Source of the DNA: Caldora sp965222765
GTDB taxonomy: Bacteria > Cyanobacteriota > Cyanobacteriia > Cyanobacteriales > Coleofasciculaceae
Reading direction: 5' to 3'
DNA length: 64,000 nucleotides
Assembly (NCBI GenBank): GCA_965222765.1
Contig: CBDCVG010000045.1
Span: forward strand, 62,001 to 126,000
Shown here: piece by piece, positions 57,301 through 64,000 of the stretch
Numbering within the stretch: the stretch's first letter is position 1
Layout of the letters: every line of letters starts with the position of its first letter
Made by a program: the position numbers and the translations under genes
Notes under the pieces: generated by a model
Told to the model about the DNA's origin: nothing
Seen by the model: only the letters and a program-made list of their open reading frames with translations
The model's database searches: none

Positions 57301-57712
57301 GCAAGGCTACCGTAATCTTTTCCCCAGTTACCACAGCTGGACTAAGAAGTATCCTAGCAGAAGAATCAAATAAATCTCCCTCCTGTACCAGTTGACCATT
57401 AACAAAAATCTGGGCTAATTCGGCCCACCAAGTCAGTACTAGTCGCAAACTTAATCCTAGTAAAGTATAACCCTGTAAATCATGAGGAATGACCAATTGT
57501 TGACCCAGCCAAATTACCTTGCCTCCTGCTGACCAAACAATGTATTCCTTTTCATTTAATTCAGCAGTTTGCCAATTTTTCCACTGTTCAAACTCAGTAG
57601 CAACAGCTACCGACAGGTCTTCAAGACAGTATCGCCAGTTGTGCTGAATATTAATTTGAGTTAAGGCACGTAGTTTCTTAATTGAGTTAGAGAGGACTAA
57701 ATAATCTGACAT
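54383..57712 (-). CDS. Alpha-mannosidase, glycoside hydrolase family 38
   Basis: About 1109 residues from ATG 57712 (MSDYLVLSNSIKKL). Catalytic region about 235-560: LGHAHLDLAWLWPV (zinc His and Asp), GGMWVEPELNLIDGES, VAWVPDSFGFPWQLPQIL (nucleophile Asp), LPGVGDHGGGPTRDML. C-terminal beta domains follow (FNPLNWQRSELVTVPLP). Two in-frame low-complexity inserts interrupt it: GEMGRWGEKEIIPKQQTTNN (about 488-525) and, near 715-760, FPIPKQQTTNNKQQ. They are encoded by STRRs and probably loop out of the fold. It removes alpha-mannose from glycans; the cellular substrate is unknown. Confidence 0.92.
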   Translation of the reverse strand: MSDYLVLSNSIKKLRALTQINIQHNWRYCLEDLSVAVATEFEQWKNWQTAELNEKEYIVWSAGGKVIWLGQQLVIPHDLQGYTLLGLSLRLVLTWWAELAQIFVNGQLVQEGDLFDSSARILLSPAVVTGEKITVALRLVSPGHDIGGLMASCCWYESTNSIDPGFVADELTVLQKYVAAFESEKLATLTATVAEIDWNVVSQQAAFTSSLASCRQHLQSLIRDNALPTPKQRCIYLLGHAHLDLAWLWPVSETWEVAVRTFESVLNLQQDFPNLIFCHSTPAIYAWIEEHRPDLFTKIQQKIAAGSWEVVGGMWVEPELNLIDGESIVRQILYAQRYVQEKFGKLMRVAWVPDSFGFPWQLPQILQQGGIEYFVTQKLHWNDTNKFPYGAFWWQSPDGSQIFSLMSPPNLTGVMDTNPITMTSYAVDWETQTHLQNIFWLPGVGDHGGGPTRDMLEVAKRWQQSPFFPQLEFTTAQNYLEGISNQLAGETGKWGAGEMGRWGEKEIIPKQQTTNNKQQTTNNNPIWNDELYLEFHRGCYTAHADQKFWNRRCEGLLYQAELFASLATITTGISYPQQELEDSWKKVLFNQFHDILPGTSIPEVFVDANQVWQQVEKVGWGILKESLNAIASQITLPPPPQSDAQPIIVFNPLNWQRSELVTVPLPKSGKESWLIYDFSGEEILSQQTDESKLLFLAKDIPSVGYRVFWLCQGDGETRRQKEQRDKRDIFTNPSPIPNSQFPIPKQQTTNNKQQITKDFILENQFLRIVVDPKTGDLSSVFDKIQQREVLSGSGNQLQAFQDKGQYWDAWNIDPNYEQHPLPPTQLQTIQWIEQGTLRSRLRVVRQLGKSQFSQDYILSAESPLLKIETTVDWQESHVLVKAAFPLNLEANYATYEIACGAIQRSTQPQTPIEQAKWEVSALRWADLGDETYGVSLLNDAKYGYDAQSSQLRLTLLRSSSWPDPEADRGIHHFTYALYPHSGSWQSAGTVRRGYELNLPLQLVMCPPLNSDTHRFLPPLGRLLDLSAENLILTTLKRSEDNSKQWILRCYESHGNSADLSLESDLGLSIAHPVDLLEAPIHLPKTSHNGQVFKIGAWKIASFAVVLGKS
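55446..55505. repeat. STRR inside the mannosidase gene, second site
   Basis: TTGTTTG heptamers followed by GGAATTG heptamers. On the minus strand these give PNSQFPIPKQQTTNNKQQ. Confidence 0.8.
56141..56252. repeat. STRR inside the mannosidase gene, first site
   Basis: TTGTTTG heptamers, then TTATTTCTTTTTCT and CTCCCCAT octamers. On the minus strand it encodes GEMGRWGEKEII plus QQTTNNK repeats. It is the reverse complement of the array at 59981-60213. Confidence 0.85.
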
Positions 57713-57790
57713 AAATAAACCATTAATATCTTTATTTTTTTCGATAAGCAACCTTATAACTACTATAACTGTTTATCCGAACTTGATATT

Positions 57791-57879
57791 GTGTCATCCT
57801 CAGCGATAGTGAAGGATCTCCCAGACGTCTCAGATGCTTCACTTTAACCTCAGCATAAAACTTGAGTTCGTAAGCCCTA
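57791..57879. repeat. Repeat A, copy 4 (inverted)
   Basis: GTCATCCTCAGCGATAGTGA to CTTGAGTTCGTAAGCCCTA. Same family as 528 and 34617, reverse orientation. Confidence 0.6.
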
Positions 57880-57942
57880 TAAACTTGTGACTTGCTGACA
57901 TTTTTAGCTTAAAATAATAATTGTGATTGAGAAAAATATTTA

Positions 57943-58266
57943 ATGAAACTAGCATCTACAACTAACTATTTGACCTTCATAATCAAAATTATCTCCCTTA
58001 TCCTCATTGCCAGTGGTATTGGTTTAGAGCTAGCAACTACTTATGCAGTAGTAACCCACAGTCAGACACCAAGTATTACCAAGTTCATTTTTTGGATTGA
58101 GCGCTTCGCCATTAGCGCTCATTTAATTGAGGGTATTATAGCTGTCTACTATGCACCTTCTAAAAATAAAGTACCAATCATTTACGGCATTTATACATTT
58201 TTTGTCGGAACAATTGGATTGTTGGAACTATTTGATTTTCAAAGTGAGAAGATTAACGAGATTTAG
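57943..58266 (+). CDS. Small conserved membrane protein
   Basis: 107 residues with three hydrophobic helices (about 10-34, 48-70, 78-98). Blocks include LILIASGIGLELATTYAVV, FIFWIERFAISAHLIEGIIA and YGIYTFFVGTIGLLELF. I recognise no named family. A clean hairpin terminator 24 bp after the stop supports a real transcript. The His-Glu pair in the second helix may be functional. Confidence 0.65.
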   Translation: MKLASTTNYLTFIIKIISLILIASGIGLELATTYAVVTHSQTPSITKFIFWIERFAISAHLIEGIIAVYYAPSKNKVPIIYGIYTFFVGTIGLLELFDFQSEKINEI

Positions 58267-58289
58267 ACATTTAGAGATATCAAAAGCAC

Positions 58290-58322
58290 AGAGCGCCAAC
58301 TTCTTCAATAAGTTGGCGCTCT
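58290..58322 (+). terminator. Hairpin terminator of the small membrane protein gene
   Basis: AGAGCGCCAACTT and AAGTTGGCGCTCT pair perfectly over 13 bp around a 7-nt loop. Little U-run follows. Confidence 0.65.
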
Positions 58323-58565
58323 CTCAGTTCGTATGCAGTACTCGTTTCCAACTAGTCCGATTTAACCCAATCGGTAGTGCCGGCTAATTAGGGCTTGCTG
58401 TATGAGTATCGTAACGGATCTTCCCGATCTCCCGACACCTCCCCCATCTCAGGAGCATCTTATTTAATTCCCCATACCTAACGACTTGTTTCAGTGCGAA
58501 TTTCTTGTAGGATATCCATTAGTATGAATCCCAATCAATTGTCCGCCATTCATCCCACGCTCACC

Positions 58566-58826
58566 CTACGGGTTGAGACCTGGGGCTTCTGGCGGTTGAG
58601 CTAAAACCTGTGCCGTTGCCTCCAGCACGCAGTTTGAAAATGATTTAGCCAAATCTTGTCTTAGCCCTTGTCCAATATACAGTTTTATTAATGCCTCACA
58701 AGACATATCTCGACTAGCAGCCACTTTTTTGAGAGATACCAACGTATCCGCCGGAATATCCAGAGAGACTTTCTCCTGAAGACGAGGACGCAATTGTAAA
58801 GTAAATTCATCGTCAGGCTTGTTCAT
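58566..58826 (-). CDS. brnA: BrnA-like antitoxin
   Basis: 86 residues from ATG 58826 (MNKPDDEFTLQLRPRL), preceded by AGGAAA. It has a ribbon-helix-helix pattern: KVSLDIPADTLVSLKKVAAS, then RDMSCEALIKLYIGQGLRQD. It starts inside the end of the toxin gene (14-bp overlap), the standard brnT-brnA order. It should bind DNA as a dimer, repress the operon and neutralise the toxin. Confidence 0.8.
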   Translation of the reverse strand: MNKPDDEFTLQLRPRLQEKVSLDIPADTLVSLKKVAASRDMSCEALIKLYIGQGLRQDLAKSFSNCVLEATAQVLAQPPEAPGLNP

Positions 58827-59118
58827 AGAGTTTCCTTTCACTTCGAGTAGCACGACGAGCAGAAATTATCCGGTTTCTCCTACCCCTCTCCACATAAACA
58901 ACCAACAAAAGGCGTTGTTTTAAACAATAGCCCAGAATAAACTCACGTTCCTCTCCATTAGAGACTTTATTGGTATTTGCCAGACCCTCTTGGTAAAAAG
59001 GATCAAAAAAAGCCTCTGTTGCCTCTTCAAAGCTGACATCATGTTTTTCTAAGTTACTCTCGGCTTTATTGCTATCCCACTCAAACTCAGCACCTTGTAG
59101 TTGATAGACAACATTCAT
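58813..59118 (-). CDS. brnT: BrnT family toxin
   Basis: 101 residues: FEWDSNKAESNLEKHDVSFE, EATEAFFDPFYQEG, EREFILGYCLKQRLLLVVYV and the basic end RNRIISARRATRSERKLYE. These are the BrnT (DUF4258/RelE-like) blocks. BrnT is a ribonuclease that blocks translation. It lies upstream of and overlaps its antitoxin, opposite to the order of the RelE/ParE pair at 9.1-9.6 kb. Confidence 0.92.
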   Translation of the reverse strand: MNVVYQLQGAEFEWDSNKAESNLEKHDVSFEEATEAFFDPFYQEGLANTNKVSNGEEREFILGYCLKQRLLLVVYVERGRRNRIISARRATRSERKLYEQA

Positions 59119-59146
59119 GAGGTCATTCTATCGTTTTTTTTCGTAG

Positions 59147-59387
59147 GGGCGCACGTCGGTGCATTCGTGTCAACTTAAGCTAGAGATAGGTGATAGTGAA
59201 GCATCTAGGCCGTTTGGAGATCCTTCGCTATCGCTCAGGATGACATAATTCCCTTACGGTGCATAAGTCCTAGATTTTTGAGCAGATTGAGTCATCTAAA
59301 GATGACTTGAGCTATAAGAGAGGAACTTAAGTTCCTTGTGGGGCAAGGATTTCACGTTAAGTTGACACCAATGACGTCGGTGCGCCC
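59147..59387. mobile_element. MITE-like element with nested repeat A
   Basis: The left arm GGGCGCACGTCGGTGCATTC, then GTGTCAACTTAA, is matched inverted at 59355-59387 (TTAAGTTGACACCAATGACG, TCGGTGCGCCC). Repeat A copy 5 (59186-59272, ending GTGCATAAGTCCTA) sits inside, suggesting one element inserted into another. The remaining 59388-59658 carries no gene. Confidence 0.55.
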
Positions 59388-59658
59388 TCAACCAAAATAA
59401 CAGATACCTTACTCCCGCAGATCTTAAAATCAGTCCAAAGTCGAAGTAGAAATAATCCACCAGTTAACAATAGACAAAAAAGCAGATACTATAAACTTTA
59501 CCGCTTTCTGTCTTCTGACTCGTAAGTAGGCAACAGCTCATCTGGCAACAGGCAACAGGAATGCTCCTACTTTGATAACCTGGTGGTAAAAATTTTTTCA
59601 TTGGGACTGCCTTAGTGCCTTGGTGTCTTCTTGTAACTCCTGTCTCCCCATAAAAACT

Positions 59659-62055
59659 ATGCCCTCTTCTGCTAACAGTCCCTATCGCAGTAGATTATTT
59701 AATTTTCTTAACCGGCAATCTCTTCGATTGACGGCTCGAATGAATATAGCTTTAAGGAATGTAAAAGTTACAGCAGTTTGGGGAGTGCAAATCCTGCTTT
59801 ATCCTTTGTACCTGCTGACTCAAGCTAGTCTATCAGTAGCACGCCAACTTTCATCCCAAGCAAAAGCTCGATTCAAGTCCTTTACTACATCCCAAACTCA
59901 GCCTCAGGAAATGCTTCCAGAAGCTGATGCTCCGATTCAGCGAGTGCTAGAGGCGGTAAGTTTACTCCCATATCCTCTGGGAGGATGGGGAGATGGGGAG
60001 ATGGGGAGATGGGGAGCTGAGGGAGCTGAGGGAGCTGAGGGAGCTGAGGAAGAGAGGGAGAAAGGCAGACAGGTAGACAAGGAAATAATTCGCCAACAAC
60101 AAACAACAAACAACAAACAACAAACAACAAACGACAAACAACAAACAACAAACAACAAACAACAAACAACAAACAACAAACGACCAACAACAAACGACCA
60201 ACAACAAACGACAATCCAAGGAGTCGCAACTCTGTTATCTAACCGTAATTTAGTACTGGTTGCGACTCAAAATCAAATTTTGGAAGTTTTGACGCCGGAG
60301 CAGCAGCAAACACTCTACACTAAAATCACCTGGGAGGTAGCTGGCTTACTACGTCAGCGGCGTCTAGAACTATCTTCAGATATTCAACTAGCTCCTCGTC
60401 CACTCATTAGCCTAGTTCAACCTCGTTTGTTGCCACCAGTGAAACTTTTCTGGCAATTGATGGCGTGGATACAAACTAGTCCTGTTGCGATCGCAACAAA
60501 TCTTTTTGAGGAATCAAAGCTTGCTTGTAGTCTTACTATTCTACCGGACAAAACTCAACCTCCTCAAGACCAGTCCCAACCAAGCTCTCAGCTACCAGGA
60601 GCGAATGAACAGGTCATCATTTTACGCCTACTACCACCAGAAGCGCTAGCATTCCTTGACCGCACTGCTGCTGAGTTAGAATCACACCAGTTAGTACCTG
60701 GAACAGAAGTAGTAATCGTACTGCGGGAACGGACTTACCAACTGTTCCAAAAGCTACAAAACCAATTGACGGCACAAAAGGACTCAACCGCATCTCCTGA
60801 AGAGCCTCAGACTCTAAAAGCTCAGATTCGGGCTTTAATTTATGCTGCTGTAGAATACTTTTTTGGCACAGACGACTCTAATTTATCCCAAACGACAACT
60901 CCACAGCAATTGTCAACTCCTGTTCATCCTCCAGAGGCAACCGATAAATTACCAGGCAATAGTTCTAATTCCTTACCTCCAGTTGGAGAATCTCTTGAAG
61001 AACCTCAGACTCTAAAAGCTCGGGTTCGAGCCTTAATTTATGCCGCTGTGGAATATTTTTTTGGCACAGACGGCTCGAATTTATCCCAGAAAAGAGCTTC
61101 ACAGGAACTGTCAAGTTCCATTAACCCTCCAGGAGAAACTAATCAGCTACCTGGGAATGCTCCTAACTCCTTACTCCCATTGAAAGAAGCTCTTGAGAAG
61201 GATGAAACTCTAAAAACTCGGATTCAAGCGTTAATTTACGCAGCGGTAGAATACTTTTTTGGTAAAAGCGGTTCCCATTTACCTTGGACAATAAATATAC
61301 AGCAACTGCCAACTGCCACTAATCCTTCAAGAGATGCTGCTACATCCTTACCTTCAGTTGGAGACTCTCCAAATTCGATATTACCAGATGCTATTGAACC
61401 GGATCCCTGGCTGACTTTAGAAGATTTATTTGGCACACAAGACGTACCTCCCACCAATCCCAGTCCCTTTTCTTCAGGAGAGAGTACCACATCTACAGCT
61501 GAACTACCGGAAGGTTTCGGCAGTAAGATGCCTTTGAAACCAGGAAATTCTGTGGTGGACTCTGTTAAGGGTTACATTAGTCGCAATCCTTCCCCTGGAA
61601 AGCTTTCTCCACCCAGTACCCTGCAACAGCCTGATTCTGAGCAGCAAGAGGAAGTTTATCCCCAGCAAATCATAGTGGAAGTGGATGCAGCTGCTCTATC
61701 TGAATTTGTTGAGAGCAAACTAAGGGATAGTACCTCTAAACAAACGGAGCTTCTTGACGAAAATAGCTCCCTCCTTGGTACTCAAAGCCAAAGACAAGAA
61801 GCTAAAGTAAATAATCAGAGACAGGAAGATAGCTTAGTAGAAATCAGTTCTGGAGCTCAAGAAAGTAACCAACAATCAACAATAGACAATAATCTAGAAC
61901 TATCACAAGACTGGATTGATACAGATTCATCTTCTACTGGATATGTCAAACATCCCCTAGAAAAAATTCTAGAGTGGCTAGACTCTACTATGTTGAAATT
62001 CGAGGAGTTTGCCATCAAAATTTGGCGCTGGTTGCTGCGGCGAGAAGAGCGCTAA
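59659..62055 (+). CDS. Large repeat-containing conserved protein, unknown function
   Basis: About 798 residues from ATG 59659; a GTG 13 codons earlier lies in repeat-like sequence. The N-terminus is basic with a hydrophobic stretch (VWGVQILLYPLYLLTQASL). Residues about 110-190 are low complexity encoded by STRRs (GEMGRWGAEGAEGAEGAEEE, KEIIRQQQTTNNKQQTTN). After a globular part (about 195-370) three 66-residue units follow, at 60799, 60997 and 61195, each with (T)LK(A/T)(R/Q)(I/V)(R/Q)ALIYAAVEYFFG. A Pro/Ser/Gln-rich region and an acidic-to-basic end LEKILEWLDSTMLKFEEF and IWRWLLRREER close the protein. The YAAVEYFFG helix may be amphipathic. No enzyme motif is seen. Confidence 0.75.
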   Translation: MPSSANSPYRSRLFNFLNRQSLRLTARMNIALRNVKVTAVWGVQILLYPLYLLTQASLSVARQLSSQAKARFKSFTTSQTQPQEMLPEADAPIQRVLEAVSLLPYPLGGWGDGEMGRWGAEGAEGAEGAEEEREKGRQVDKEIIRQQQTTNNKQQTTNDKQQTTNNKQQTTNNKRPTTNDQQQTTIQGVATLLSNRNLVLVATQNQILEVLTPEQQQTLYTKITWEVAGLLRQRRLELSSDIQLAPRPLISLVQPRLLPPVKLFWQLMAWIQTSPVAIATNLFEESKLACSLTILPDKTQPPQDQSQPSSQLPGANEQVIILRLLPPEALAFLDRTAAELESHQLVPGTEVVIVLRERTYQLFQKLQNQLTAQKDSTASPEEPQTLKAQIRALIYAAVEYFFGTDDSNLSQTTTPQQLSTPVHPPEATDKLPGNSSNSLPPVGESLEEPQTLKARVRALIYAAVEYFFGTDGSNLSQKRASQELSSSINPPGETNQLPGNAPNSLLPLKEALEKDETLKTRIQALIYAAVEYFFGKSGSHLPWTINIQQLPTATNPSRDAATSLPSVGDSPNSILPDAIEPDPWLTLEDLFGTQDVPPTNPSPFSSGESTTSTAELPEGFGSKMPLKPGNSVVDSVKGYISRNPSPGKLSPPSTLQQPDSEQQEEVYPQQIIVEVDAAALSEFVESKLRDSTSKQTELLDENSSLLGTQSQRQEAKVNNQRQEDSLVEISSGAQESNQQSTIDNNLELSQDWIDTDSSSTGYVKHPLEKILEWLDSTMLKFEEFAIKIWRWLLRREER
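59981..60213. repeat. Compound STRR inside the 811-codon frame
   Basis: GGGGAGAT octamers, then GAGGGAGCT nonamers, then after a short link AACAAAC heptamers. The frame stays open because 21-bp multiples encode QQTTNNK. It has the same order of blocks as the array in the mannosidase gene. Confidence 0.85.
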
Positions 62056-62059
62056 AAAA

Positions 62060-62090
62060 TTTAGAATTTAGAATTTAGAATTTAGAATTA
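62060..62090. repeat. Heptameric STRR after the large gene
   Basis: AATTTAG repeated about four times immediately after the stop codon. Confidence 0.65.
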
Positions 62091-62247
62091 TTTTTCTTGT
62101 ACTTTTGTAGTAAATTCCTGTTTAAATTCAGAATATCAAGAAAAAATAAGCATATTTTTCAAGGAGTAGTTTTATGTCCCCAACTCACCCCAAAAGCTTA
62201 TTTAATAAGTCCTAATGAACTCTTTACTTATTACTTATTACTTATTA

Positions 62248-62288
62248 CTTCAAAACCCGAATCAATCGACTTATTCAGCAAACCCTAC
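62248..62288. mobile_element. Single end of MITE family D
   Basis: AAAACCCGAATCAATCGACT then TATTCAGCAAACCCTA. It matches the right end of the full copy at 22226-22454, including the terminal TA, but no left partner is visible. Confidence 0.55.
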
Positions 62289-62854
62289 CTAGTCCAAAGT
62301 GCCAACCCACCTCCTCTACCCCTAGCCGCGATGTAACCTTCTTCTATTAAAAAGTAAGTAAAAAATGCTTGCTCTTTTAAACTTTGCTGGTAAAAGCTGA
62401 CTTCCCGCTCTTTACCACCAGGAAGATAGCCATCATATAACTTCAGTCCCGACAATAACACCTGCATTCGGGTAAAATCAAAGGCTAGGATATTATTTGT
62501 TGACCGAAATTGAGTCGGACCAGTGAGAATTAGTTGCAATAGTCCCAATTGCACAGAATTTTCAACAGTTCCTCGTTCTTCCTCAGCTTCAGACTGGGAG
62601 TAAGATAAACTAATCTTGACCCACTTTGGTAAAAATCGTCCACTTCCTAAGATAACTCCTGCCTTCTGACGCGATCGCTTGGTTCCTGTAATAAATCCTA
62701 ATCGCCAAGTGCCTAACAAATGCTTATAGGCAGAACGCACTTTAGTCTGTTTAGCCTTTTTTTCTGCTGTTAGCAATGCCTCAACCACAGATTCAGATGC
62801 AGGTGGTGTTGCCGATGGGGTAGTTAAAAATGCGATCGCTTGGTTAAGTGACAT
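62285..62854 (-). CDS. Fibrillin (PAP)-like protein
   Basis: 189 residues. SVVEALLTAEKKAKQTKVRS, HLLGTWRLGFITGTKRSRQK, AGVILGSGRFLPKWVKISLS and the C-terminal FFTYFLIEEGYIAARGRGGG resemble plastid lipid-associated/fibrillin proteins, which coat thylakoid lipid globules. The match is in overall pattern (LLGTW..., lipocalin-like strands), so I treat it as probable only. The stop lies at the edge of a MITE end. Confidence 0.5.
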   Translation of the reverse strand: MSLNQAIAFLTTPSATPPASESVVEALLTAEKKAKQTKVRSAYKHLLGTWRLGFITGTKRSRQKAGVILGSGRFLPKWVKISLSYSQSEAEEERGTVENSVQLGLLQLILTGPTQFRSTNNILAFDFTRMQVLLSGLKLYDGYLPGGKEREVSFYQQSLKEQAFFTYFLIEEGYIAARGRGGGLALWTR

Positions 62855-62904
62855 ACGTAATAAATATGGGAGTATTTGAAGGGAGTACTCATATAAATCA
62901 TAAA

Positions 62905-63249
62905 ATGATTGACCTTAATACGATATTTGAATTTTCCCGCACCAACTGTGTTGCCATTTGTACATTTTTAGTTCCCGCTAACTTGCTCCTCACCTTACAA
63001 ACACTGATTTTTACCTGGCTACGCCGTCCTAAATCTCAGGTGCTAACTGCTGTCTTGGTTGCTTGTATCCCTGCGGTGTTGATCATACTTCATGTGTTTA
63101 CGTGGTTAATGATTGGGGTAGTCATGGCTCCCACTTTTATCTTGTTGTGCCTAGGAAGTATTTGCCTGGGTATCAATTTCTGGGCAATTTTCCATGTTTG
63201 GGCGATCGCAAAGCAATTTAAAATTCAACTTAGGGAAAACCTGACCTAG
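62905..63249 (+). CDS. Small multi-helix membrane protein
   Basis: 114 residues from ATG 62905 (MIDLNTIFEFSRTNCVAICT); a longer frame back to 62848 overlaps the fibrillin-like start. Three hydrophobic helices (about 10-37, 48-72, 75-102) and a basic tail (AKQFKIQLRENLT). Unknown family. It is divergent from the fibrillin-like gene and 78 bp upstream of the tmRNA gene. Confidence 0.6.
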   Translation: MIDLNTIFEFSRTNCVAICTFLVPANLLLTLQTLIFTWLRRPKSQVLTAVLVACIPAVLIILHVFTWLMIGVVMAPTFILLCLGSICLGINFWAIFHVWAIAKQFKIQLRENLT

Positions 63250-63279
63250 TGCAGGGCGTTCTTGAATATTTGTCATATT

Positions 63280-63309
63280 GGGACAACTCTCGAAACTATC
63301 AACTATAAT
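63280..63309 (+). promoter_or_regulatory. Probable sigma70-type promoter of ssrA
   Basis: TATAAT at 63304-63309 with GGGACA at 63280-63285, spacer 18 bp. The mature RNA begins 17 bp further on, which leaves a short 5' leader for RNase P removal. Confidence 0.5.
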
Positions 63310-63326
63310 TAGAATTAGCATCACAC

Positions 63327-63717
63327 GGGGCCTTAATTGGTTTCGACGTGTTGGCGAAAGCTGTTGAGTGATACAGGTCGAGAGTGAGTCTTCTCTCGTA
63401 AATACCGGGCTCAAACAAAAAAGTAACTGCGAACAAAATCGTTCCTTTCGCTCGTAAAGCAGCTCCTGTAGTTGCCTAAGAACCTCATATAGGTCCGAGC
63501 GTCTATAGTTTGACTCCGTTAAGGACTATAGACCTAACCCCAACGGATGCTCTAGTAATTCGTCTTTGGTAGAGTTACTAGCTAAGAACCCACCAAAGCA
63601 TCCTATCATCCGGGATAAAGGATGGTTCCCGCCCTAAGGACTAGAAGGGCTAAGCCTGTGAATGAGCTTGCTTGTTAATACCCAAGGCGGACACGGGTTC
63701 GACTCCCGTAGGCTCCA
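63327..63717 (+). tRNA. ssrA: Transfer-messenger RNA (tmRNA)
   Basis: One-piece tmRNA of about 391 nt. The 5' end GGGGCCT pairs with AGGCTCC at the 3' end (discriminator A at 63717, no encoded CCA). The T arm ACGGGTTCGACTCCCGT is intact. The resume codon GCG at 63429 opens a tag reading ANKIVPFARKAAPVVA and stopping at TAA 63477-63479. The tag has the cyanobacterial ANxIVxFARK start and an Ala-ending degradation signal. Pseudoknot stems follow in 63480-63650. It rescues stalled ribosomes with SmpB. Confidence 0.96.
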
Positions 63718-63756
63718 TTTTTCTTGACTGCTACGCAGACTCTTCAAAACTACAGG

Positions 63757-63784
63757 GGTGACATGTTTTTGAGGACATGTCACC
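63757..63784 (+). terminator. Hairpin downstream of tmRNA
   Basis: GGTGACATGT (63757-63766) pairs with ACATGTCACC (63775-63784) around an 8-nt loop, 40 bp after the RNA end. It may terminate ssrA or the convergent gene. Confidence 0.55.
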
Positions 63785-63812
63785 TTTGTAGCCGTACTCC
63801 GTCAAGTACGAT

Positions 63813-64000
63813 TTAGACTAATTTTTGGCTGTGAGCAACGGTTGACGATTGCTCGTAGGGGAAACATGGTAGCTCCATCATCTTAGTTTTACCCACACAG
63901 ACATCAGCCATCCTTTTTAAACGACGAAAGATATTTTCCTGAACATAGGGAATGTTGTTGCGTACGCAGATAGACTTAACTTCTGGCTGGATCTCTCGAT
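63813..64000 (-). CDS. C-terminal fragment of an unidentified enzyme, possibly a fatty-acid desaturase (partial)
   Basis: 62 codons open to the window edge on the minus strand, ending at TAA 63813-63815. It reads REIQPEVKSICVRNNIPYVQ, ENIFRRLKRMADVCVGKTKM, then MELPCFPYEQSS. The pattern (P.V..IC...(G/N)IPY......R.L) resembles the tail after the last His box of membrane fatty-acid desaturases, where YP.I...V...C.E..I.Y is common. The His boxes are outside the window, so the family call is tentative. Confidence 0.35.
   Translation of the reverse strand, partial: REIQPEVKSICVRNNIPYVQENIFRRLKRMADVCVGKTKMMELPCFPYEQSSTVAHSQKLV

Noticed and set aside
59981..60213. Possible CRISPR array
   Set aside because: Units are contiguous 7-9 bp tandem repeats with no unique spacers, lie inside an open coding frame, and no cas genes are near.

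Overview
The window is cyanobacterial chromosome. Direct evidence is psbH and psbN in their usual divergent arrangement, the ferredoxin-docking NDH-1 subunit NdhS, Thf1/Psb29, a CPP1-like protein, aerobic HemF, a one-piece tmRNA with a cyanobacterial-type tag, and many HIP1 palindromes (GCGATCGC). Moderate GC, abundant heptameric short tandem repeats (STRRs), several MITE-like families and large signalling proteins suggest a filamentous, repeat-rich genome (Oscillatoriales/Coleofasciculaceae-like). That placement is inference.

Layout. 0-2.2 kb: the C-terminus of a cellulose-synthase-like protein, a repeat cluster, and a decayed ISAzo13-type element that truncates a QueD-like gene. 2.3-18 kb, all minus strand: a CHASE2/PAS adenylate cyclase, a DUF928 exported protein, a TPR-CHAT protease-like protein, a RelE/ParE toxin-antitoxin pair, an SRPBCC-lipoxygenase fusion, and two paralogous TPS (haemagglutinin-like) exoproteins, the second deleted and out of frame. 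18-38 kb is mostly housekeeping and photosynthetic genes: a histidine kinase, a TolB-like lipoprotein overlapping a PedR-like LuxR regulator, fructokinase, NdhS, RodA, Mrp, HemF, a STAS protein, Thf1, a pentapeptide membrane protein, an XPB-like helicase, an ElyC-like protein and a NADAR protein.

38-45 kb: an HdrB-like protein, then a compact candidate RiPP (TOMM) locus. It holds a broken radical SAM gene, a 157-aa precursor whose leader resembles the nitrile-hydratase-like leader (NHLP) class, a strong hairpin, an intact fused E1-like/YcaO cyclodehydratase, and an amidohydrolase interrupted by two single-base frameshifts. 45-51 kb: a multidomain Ser/Thr kinase-ATPase-GAF-histidine kinase, whose kinase part has about seven frameshifts, and a single-domain response regulator. 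51-54.3 kb: a CPP1-like protein, an OmpR-type regulator, tatA, psbH and psbN. 54.4-64 kb: a GH38 alpha-mannosidase, small membrane proteins, a BrnT/BrnA pair, an 811-aa protein with a tripled 66-residue module, a fibrillin-like protein, tmRNA, and the C-terminus of a possible desaturase.

Two themes stand out. First, the NHLP-type precursor plus fused YcaO looks like a small RiPP system whose core has no cysteine. Second, dispersed repeats have entered coding sequence in frame in several unrelated genes. The clearest case is the same peptide module (GEMGRWG...KEII...QQTTNNK) inside both the mannosidase and the 811-aa protein.
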